Source of the DNA: Butyricimonas faecihominis
GTDB taxonomy: Bacteria; Bacteroidota; Bacteroidia; Bacteroidales; Marinifilaceae
NCBI RefSeq assembly: GCF_033096445.1
Contig: NZ_AP028155.1
Span: 1,865,880-1,929,879 of the forward strand
Reading direction: 5' to 3'
Length of the DNA: 64,000 nt
Positions 59,539-64,000 of the stretch are shown in pieces (position 1 is the first letter of the stretch; every line of letters begins with the position of its first letter). The notes under the pieces are model-generated. The model did no database searches. It was not told the DNA's origin and saw nothing but the letters and a program-made list of their open reading frames with translations. A program made the position numbers and the translations under genes.

Positions 59539-60882
59539 ATGGTCAAAGAAATATTTAAATTCTCCATTAGAAGACTGATTCAAACGAAAATAAATGGAGG
59601 GATAGTTCTCTTATTCGTGGCCCTTGCCGCCATGCTTATCGCTAATTCCCCTTTACAGGAATATTACAATATTTTACTTTCTAAAAATATCACACTCACG
59701 ATCGGAAATTTCAATCTCTTTGATCGTCATGATGGCAATCCGATGACATTGCTGGATTTCATTAACGACGCCCTCATGGCTATCTTTTTCTTCTCGGTAG
59801 GATTAGAGATCAAACGGGAACTACTTGTTGGGGAACTCTCCTCTCCCCGGAAAGCCTTACTTCCGGTTGTGGCAGCCTGCGGGGGCATGATCATCCCGGT
59901 CCTGTTTTTCTGGCTGATCAGTCCATCCGGTCCTGCCATGCGGGGAGCTGCCATACCCATGGCAACGGACATCGCTTTTTCCCTAGGCGTTCTCTCACTC
60001 CTAGGCAAGAAAGTCCCCTTGAGCCTGAAAATATTTCTCACCGCCTTTGCCGTCGTGGATGATATCGGTGGCATCATCGTTATCGCCTTGTTCTATAGCT
60101 CGCACCTGACCGTGGAGTATTTAATCGCTGCAATGATCATTGTTGCCCTTTTGTACATCGGAGGACGACAGGGGATTCATAATAAACTGTTTTTCATCTC
60201 CTTCGGTATCGTTGTTTGGTGTCTGTTCATTAATGCCGGAATTCATCCCACAATTGCGGGAGTCATCGTGGCATTTACAGTACCGGCTCGTCCGAAACTA
60301 CACATATACAAGTACGTGAACAGCATCCGGGAAAGTTTGAAAAGACTACCGGAGAATTCAAATGACATCATATTAAGCAACTCGGAACTTTCTATATTGA
60401 AAAGTATAGAGTCAGCCTCAGACAAGGTAGTTAGTCCCCTGCAAGCCATGGACGATGACCTGCGTACCCTTGTGAATTACGTGGTAATGCCCCTTTTCGC
60501 ATTCGCCAACGCCAGCATCTCGTTCGAAGGATTCACGCTTGCCTCCTTAGAAGGCGTATCGGTAACGATTTTTGTTTCCCTTGTACTCGGAAAACTCATC
60601 GGCATCTTCTCGTTCACCTACGTCTTTATAAAATGCGGCTGGTTAACTATGCCGGACAAAATGGATATGCACTCCCTTTTCGGAGTATCTCTATTAGGAG
60701 GAATCGGATTCACCGTGTCCCTGTTTATCGCGACTCTTTCCTACACGGGAATGGGCGCGGAAGGAGCCATTTTATTGAATCAGGCAAAAATCGGTATCAT
60801 CGGAGGCTCCCTGTTTGCTGGAGTTTGCGGTTATTTCTACTTGAAATACGCCTTGAATAAAAAAACTCAAAAATCGCTTTGA
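59539..60882 (+). CDS. nhaA: Na+/H+ antiporter NhaA
   Basis: A 447-residue, 12-segment membrane antiporter. The functional pair of aspartates appears in Ala-Val-Val-Asp-Asp-Ile-Gly-Gly near residue 175. The Met-Ala-Thr-Asp-Ile-Ala-Phe-Ser-Leu-Gly-Val and Leu-Leu-Gly-Gly-Ile-Gly-Phe-Thr-Val-Ser-Leu-Phe-Ile segments are typical. It is longer than E. coli NhaA because of a loop at about 255-305. It handles sodium and pH stress. It sits 60 bases after the EFR1 gene. Confidence 0.95.
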   Translation: MVKEIFKFSIRRLIQTKINGGIVLLFVALAAMLIANSPLQEYYNILLSKNITLTIGNFNLFDRHDGNPMTLLDFINDALMAIFFFSVGLEIKRELLVGELSSPRKALLPVVAACGGMIIPVLFFWLISPSGPAMRGAAIPMATDIAFSLGVLSLLGKKVPLSLKIFLTAFAVVDDIGGIIVIALFYSSHLTVEYLIAAMIIVALLYIGGRQGIHNKLFFISFGIVVWCLFINAGIHPTIAGVIVAFTVPARPKLHIYKYVNSIRESLKRLPENSNDIILSNSELSILKSIESASDKVVSPLQAMDDDLRTLVNYVVMPLFAFANASISFEGFTLASLEGVSVTIFVSLVLGKLIGIFSFTYVFIKCGWLTMPDKMDMHSLFGVSLLGGIGFTVSLFIATLSYTGMGAEGAILLNQAKIGIIGGSLFAGVCGYFYLKYALNKKTQKSL

Positions 60883-60917
60883 AAGTCAAATAAAGTCCTT
60901 ATATTTGCATCCGCATT

Positions 60918-61002
60918 GGAGAGGTGGCAGAGTGGTCGATTGCGGCGGTCTTGAAAACCGTTGTACTGCGAGGTACCGGGGGTTCGAATCCCTCCCTCTC
61001 CG
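60918..61002 (+). tRNA. tRNA-Ser (anticodon TGA)
   Basis: The acceptor GGAGAGG pairs with CCTCTCC, the anticodon stem GCGGT/ACCGT has loop CTTGAAA with TGA at 60952-60954, there is a long variable arm, and the T arm carries TTCGAAT. 85 bases, discriminator G, CCA not encoded. Confidence 0.93.
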
Positions 61003-61027
61003 CGAAAGAACAATCAAATAATGAGAG

Positions 61028-61053
61028 AGAGTTAGCACATAAAAGCTAACTCT
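61028..61053 (+). terminator. Terminator after tRNA-Ser
   Basis: AGAGTTAGC (61028-61036) pairs with GCTAACTCT (61045-61053), then TTTTG. Confidence 0.8.
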
Positions 61054-61112
61054 TTTGTATTTCAAGGGGATTCGAATCATCCCATCCCTCGGCTCACATA
61101 CAAAATTAGAGA

Positions 61113-61742
61113 TTACCAGACGTTATAATGTATTCTATCCTCAACCCGAATTTCTTTCTGTTTACAAATATGTGCATTCTCCGCCGCATAACCGATAGCA
61201 AGAAAACAAGTGAATTCGTATTCTTCGGGGACGTTGACAAGGTGTTTCACGTATTCCGGTTCGTTACCGATAGGAATACGGAACGCACACGCCAATCCCT
61301 CCGCGGTTGCTGCCAGTAGAATGTTTTCCACTGCTGCCCATGCCGAGGCAAAATAATTCAGAGAACTTTGGTCTACCGGATGACACAGAGGATAATCCTT
61401 TTGCCGGAAAAACGGCAAAACAAGGCAATTGCTTTGCATAAGCATACGTTGTTGTTTGGGCAGCGCATCAACAAACATAGCATGTTCATCCTTATCCATC
61501 ACGCTCGCGGCTGCTTCAAGCCCGCTTTGCTGAATGTTTTTGGTGTTTTCTTCTACCGGCGATACAAGTCGGGCAATGTTTTCCTGCCCTCTCACCACGA
61601 TGAACTCAAACTGTCGCAGGTGATCGTTCGTCGGGGCCTTAAAAGCTGCCGATAACACTTTTTCCAACACGTCGTCCGTTACTTCCTTATCGGAAAAGTC
61701 ACGAATCGTTCTTCTTTTCTCCAATACTTGATAAAAATCCAT
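61113..61742 (-). CDS. Nitroreductase-family flavoprotein
   Basis: A 209-residue FMN-dependent reductase: the N-terminal Glu-Lys-Arg-Arg-Thr-Ile-Arg-Asp-Phe FMN site near residue 8, Ala-Ala-Phe-Lys-Ala-Pro-Thr-Asn near 32, and Ala-Ala-Thr-Ala-Glu-Gly-Leu-Ala near 143, as in the family. The true substrate is unknown. It is divergent from an AraC regulator across about 130 bases, so the regulator probably controls it. Confidence 0.88.
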   Translation of the reverse strand: MDFYQVLEKRRTIRDFSDKEVTDDVLEKVLSAAFKAPTNDHLRQFEFIVVRGQENIARLVSPVEENTKNIQQSGLEAAASVMDKDEHAMFVDALPKQQRMLMQSNCLVLPFFRQKDYPLCHPVDQSSLNYFASAWAAVENILLAATAEGLACAFRIPIGNEPEYVKHLVNVPEEYEFTCFLAIGYAAENAHICKQKEIRVEDRIHYNVW

Positions 61743-61838
61743 AACAATATATTTTAATAGTTCAACTTACTGATTTCGGATACAAAGTTACGTCACCTTA
61801 TTGTTGAAAATTTGTCATATCATCTCGAATATTTGTCG

Positions 61839-61846
61839 TATATTTG
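61839..61846 (+). promoter_or_regulatory. -7 box of the AraC gene
   Basis: TATATTTG, 24 bases before the ATG at 61870; a nearby TTTG is not at ideal spacing. Confidence 0.4.
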
Positions 61847-61869
61847 CATTACACTATTTTACATACATT

Positions 61870-62724
61870 ATGGAAGAAATGATCATCCCTTACGAATTAC
61901 CTGAAATAAAGGACCATTCATTCTTTTTTATAGACCAACGGATAACTCCTCACTTAGAAGCTAAATTGCATCAACACGACGCATGGGAACTATATTATGT
62001 CATACACGGGTATGGCACCCGAATGGCTGGTGACACGTTACAAGCTTTTTCGGCAGGCGATGTGGCATTGATTCCACCATCCATGCATCACTATTGGAAA
62101 TACGATCCTGCATCGACAGACAGCGACGGGTGCATCCATTACCTCATGGTTGCTTTTAACCACTCTCTTGTAGTGAGATGCATGGAGGTATTTCCTGAAT
62201 TGCGAAACCGCTTGATAAACCTTACATTCCCTGTTAATGCATTAAAATTTGGCCCGGAAAGCTCTCGTGTTATTCGCAATATGTTATCACAAATGAACGA
62301 CATGGATGATTTAGGACGATTGTGTGGAATGTTTCGTTTATTACCTGTCATTTTCAATTCACCCGATCATATTTTTGCAGGTAAACCCATGCAAATTGAA
62401 CGTGACGTGAGGCGAATGCAACAAATTTGTACCTACGTGATGGCTCATTATGTTCATACGATCACTTTGGATGAAATTGCCGCCGAAATAGGAATGAACC
62501 GTTCTGCATTTTGCTCTTACTTCAAGCGATGCAAAGGAATGACATTCTCACAATTTGTTACCCAATACCGTTTGAATACAGCTTGCGAACTTCTAAAACA
62601 CTCGCAGAAACAGGTATCGGAGATCTGTTTTGCAGTAGGGTTTAATGACGTCCCACATTTCAATAGAGTTTTTAAAGAATCACAAGGAATAACACCCAAA
62701 GAATACAGGAAACGAAACACCTAA
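61870..62724 (+). CDS. AraC-family regulator with cupin sensor
   Basis: The ATG at 61870 gives 284 residues. A cupin-like N-terminal domain (His-Gln-His-Asp-Ala-Trp-Glu-Leu-Tyr-Tyr-Val near residue 35, Ile-Pro-Pro-Ser-Met-His-His-Tyr-Trp near 70) is followed by a C-terminal double HTH (about 185-284, with Asp-Glu-Ile-Ala-Ala-Glu-Ile-Gly-Met-Asn and Val-Gly-Phe-Asn-Asp-Val-Pro-His-Phe-Asn-Arg-Val-Phe-Lys). It probably senses a small molecule and regulates itself and the divergent nitroreductase gene. Confidence 0.9.
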   Translation: MEEMIIPYELPEIKDHSFFFIDQRITPHLEAKLHQHDAWELYYVIHGYGTRMAGDTLQAFSAGDVALIPPSMHHYWKYDPASTDSDGCIHYLMVAFNHSLVVRCMEVFPELRNRLINLTFPVNALKFGPESSRVIRNMLSQMNDMDDLGRLCGMFRLLPVIFNSPDHIFAGKPMQIERDVRRMQQICTYVMAHYVHTITLDEIAAEIGMNRSAFCSYFKRCKGMTFSQFVTQYRLNTACELLKHSQKQVSEICFAVGFNDVPHFNRVFKESQGITPKEYRKRNT

Positions 62725-62825
62725 TTAAGCCTATTTCCCTTGAGAGATACTTAGCTGGAAATTTAAAATTAACGGGGTTTAGTATCTCTTTCCCCGGGGT
62801 TATCCATGTCCGTCACATGCCGGCA

Positions 62826-62882
62826 GGGCGACTATTGGGCGACTGTTAGGCGCCATCGCCCGATTGTCGCCCGATCATCGCC
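62826..62882. repeat. GC-rich imperfect palindrome of GGGCGAC words
   Basis: GGGCGAC occurs twice on the left, and GTCGCCC and ATCGCCC follow on the right, with GGCGCC at the centre, so the block folds back on itself. It stands out from the AT-rich surroundings and may serve as a terminator of the AraC gene or as a repeat core. Confidence 0.55.
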
Positions 62883-63015
62883 GCCATTTTAACAGATGGG
62901 AAACAAAAATAACATACTCGAATAACCCGTCAACCAAACCAATAACGAGGCTATTCACGTTCAAGAATAATATTTTGGGGCATTATATCCCCGGTAAACG
63001 GCTGGGATAAGGGAT

Positions 63016-63189
63016 ACATCACCTATTTCGGTACTTCCAAGCCCGCCGGAACCATCTCTTCGCAACTTCTTGACAATAAACACATCATCTGGTGCAAGAA
63101 ATTAAAAAACACCGATATATTCCCAGTTTTATCCGGTCTTTTTCCTAACGGAAGGGGCAAATATGCTTTATTACATCGAACTCACGTTA
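63016..63189 (+). repeat. Interspersed repeat, copy B
   Basis: Matches 22658-22820, best over its last 105 bases. Here the repeat reads open in one frame for about 80 codons ending near 63195 (for example Asn-Thr-Asp-Ile-Phe-Pro-Val-Leu-Ser-Gly-Leu-Phe-Pro-Asn-Gly-Arg-Gly). In copy A the left part is in a different frame, so coding is doubtful. Confidence 0.7.
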
Positions 63190-63262
63190 GAATATGAAAA
63201 AAAAGTAACTTCTCCCCCACTTCTCGGCAGGATTACCTATATTTCTCTTCTACAATAAATTC

Positions 63263-64000
63263 TTACTTCCTTTTCTTTTCCGTCTTCGCCAACTTTTCAT
63301 ACTCTTTTATTCTCCGCTCACACACTTGCTTGGTAACCTCTTCAAACTTTTCAACCTTCACCATCAAGTCTTCAACATCTTCCCGGCTTACTTTAAATTC
63401 CGGATTATAACGAGCTTCGATGTAAGAACACACAAGTATTTTAAATAATCGTTCTTCTTCTTCATTCCCAACAGGAAAAACTCGAATCAGTTCGGGAGCA
63501 TATCCACGTGAAGCCTTGAAAAGCTCTTCCAAATTATGCTCCTTATCATTCTTGAGAGTGAATGTTAGCATAATCGCATTGAACAAATTTTCACAAGCTT
63601 GATGTAAATTAAAAGAAGACATGACATATTCTTCCTTATCATACATAAAAACAGCTTGCTCCATAAAAAGTCTGGCTTTAGCGTATTTTTCTCCAAAATA
63701 TTCTTCCCCTTGTTTCTTTATTTCCCCAAACTTCAACGGTTTTCGCCTCGCCAGTTTATTTTTCCCACGGTTATAAAGCATTATCCCATCACGTTTCAAT
63801 TCAGTATAAAAATAACGACTGTATTTCAAATCCTCGTTTACTTTCTTAATACTGTCATGGATAAACTGCACGGGGACCCGGTAACGATGATCTCCCCGTT
63901 TATCATAGATATTACGGACACTTGCTAACTTATTTTCAATTTTATCATAGCTCCACGCACTGTTAATGACCAATATATCATAATCACTTTTGAAAGAAGT
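63263..64000 (-). CDS. Nucleotidyltransferase-HEPN protein, partial (runs off right edge)
   Basis: The frame is open to the window edge; the codons beyond 63973 read Thr-Ser-Phe-Lys-Ser-Asp-Tyr-Asp-Ile-Leu-Val, matching the metal-binding Ser-Asp-x-Asp of a MNT-type nucleotidyltransferase, so the true start is outside. About residues 85-210 of the visible part form a HEPN domain (Ala-Arg-Leu-Phe-Met-Glu-Gln-Ala then Phe-Asn-Leu-His-Gln-Ala-Cys-Glu-Asn-Leu, and the Ile-Glu-Ala-Arg-Tyr-Asn-Pro segment near 190). MNT and HEPN are usually separate toxin-antitoxin partners; here they are fused, a form common in Bacteroidota. Confidence 0.8.
   Translation of the reverse strand, partial: TSFKSDYDILVINSAWSYDKIENKLASVRNIYDKRGDHRYRVPVQFIHDSIKKVNEDLKYSRYFYTELKRDGIMLYNRGKNKLARRKPLKFGEIKKQGEEYFGEKYAKARLFMEQAVFMYDKEEYVMSSFNLHQACENLFNAIMLTFTLKNDKEHNLEELFKASRGYAPELIRVFPVGNEEEERLFKILVCSYIEARYNPEFKVSREDVEDLMVKVEKFEEVTKQVCERRIKEYEKLAKTEKKRK

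Larger units (their letters stand above)
62725..63262. other. Gene-free region with palindrome and interspersed repeat
   Basis: No gene is seen. It holds the GC-rich palindrome at 62826-62882 and copy B of the interspersed repeat at 63016-63189. An ACATACTCGA word near 62912 also occurs near 55166. Confidence 0.5.

Noticed and set aside
62946-63195. An 80-codon gene in repeat copy B
   Set aside because: It has no credible start, and copy A is out of frame in its left part, so the repeat is not clearly coding.

Overview
The window looks like a chromosomal segment from a gut-type member of the Bacteroidota. A relative of Butyricimonas or Odoribacter is my best guess from overall flavour, but this is inference. 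The evidence is a SusC/SusD pair, lipoproteins with a short signal ending in Ser-Cys plus Asp-rich linkers, fused hisIE and hisB, a long-form hisG, a crp-type regulator divergent from hcp, and repeated promoters of the form TTTG or TTG, 19-20 bases, TAnnTTTG, with weak or no Shine-Dalgarno sequences.

Layout. 1-5.3 kb: the edge of an XRE regulator, a frameshifted coiled-coil lipoprotein with an outer-membrane partner, a candidate small RNA with its own promoter and terminator, and arginine deiminase. 5.3-9.6 kb: housekeeping genes (menG, a yhiM-like membrane protein, obg, hpt, purE). 10-13.3 kb: a DUF4143 ATPase behind a long palindrome and an outer-membrane barrel with helix-hairpin-helix motifs. 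13.5-21.1 kb: a complete histidine operon on the minus strand (hisG-D-C-B-H-A-F-IE). It is headed by a previously unannotated His-rich leader peptide and a strong terminator, i.e. a classical attenuator, and is interrupted between hisB and hisH by a palindromic mobile repeat. 21.2-22.6 kb: an IS110-family element with a long noncoding left end, where a bridge RNA would be expected. 23-26.8 kb: three tandem paralogous lipoproteins. 27-33 kb: a pseudouridine synthase, hutU, a Smr-domain protein, a small barrel, trxB and tRNA-Pro.

34-41.5 kb: a small secreted carboxypeptidase-regulatory-domain protein, then an outer-membrane uptake operon (SusC, SusD, a fasciclin lipoprotein, a small lipoprotein) without visible degradative enzymes. 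Upstream of it lie a divergent XRE regulator and an unknown 161-aa gene, which share two matching palindromic operators. 41.5-44 kb: a rod-shaped RNA gene and a 2.2 kb decayed AT-rich island bounded by an exact 44-bp direct repeat. The island holds a helicase C-terminal fragment, a frameshifted sufE, a DUF5053 protein and small orphans.

44-64 kb: a DUF2442/HTH gene, ogt, a second DUF4143 ATPase, a metallo-hydrolase, an AI-2E permease, and a crp-type regulator divergent from hcp with two different perfect palindromes between them. Then come an AlbA_2 protein, lpxB, a translationally overlapping DUF3791-DUF3990-DUF3791 triplet resembling a toxin-antitoxin module, mtaB, a sugar-nucleotide epimerase overlapping an EFR1 ferredoxin, nhaA, tRNA-Ser, a nitroreductase divergent from an AraC regulator, and the edge of a nucleotidyltransferase-HEPN protein.

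The best candidates for undescribed biology are the two structured RNAs, the DUF3791/DUF3990/DUF3791 module, the XRE double-operator switch beside the SusCD operon, and the palindromic repeat family sitting in the his operon. All functional statements are from reading sequence and family knowledge; no database search was run.
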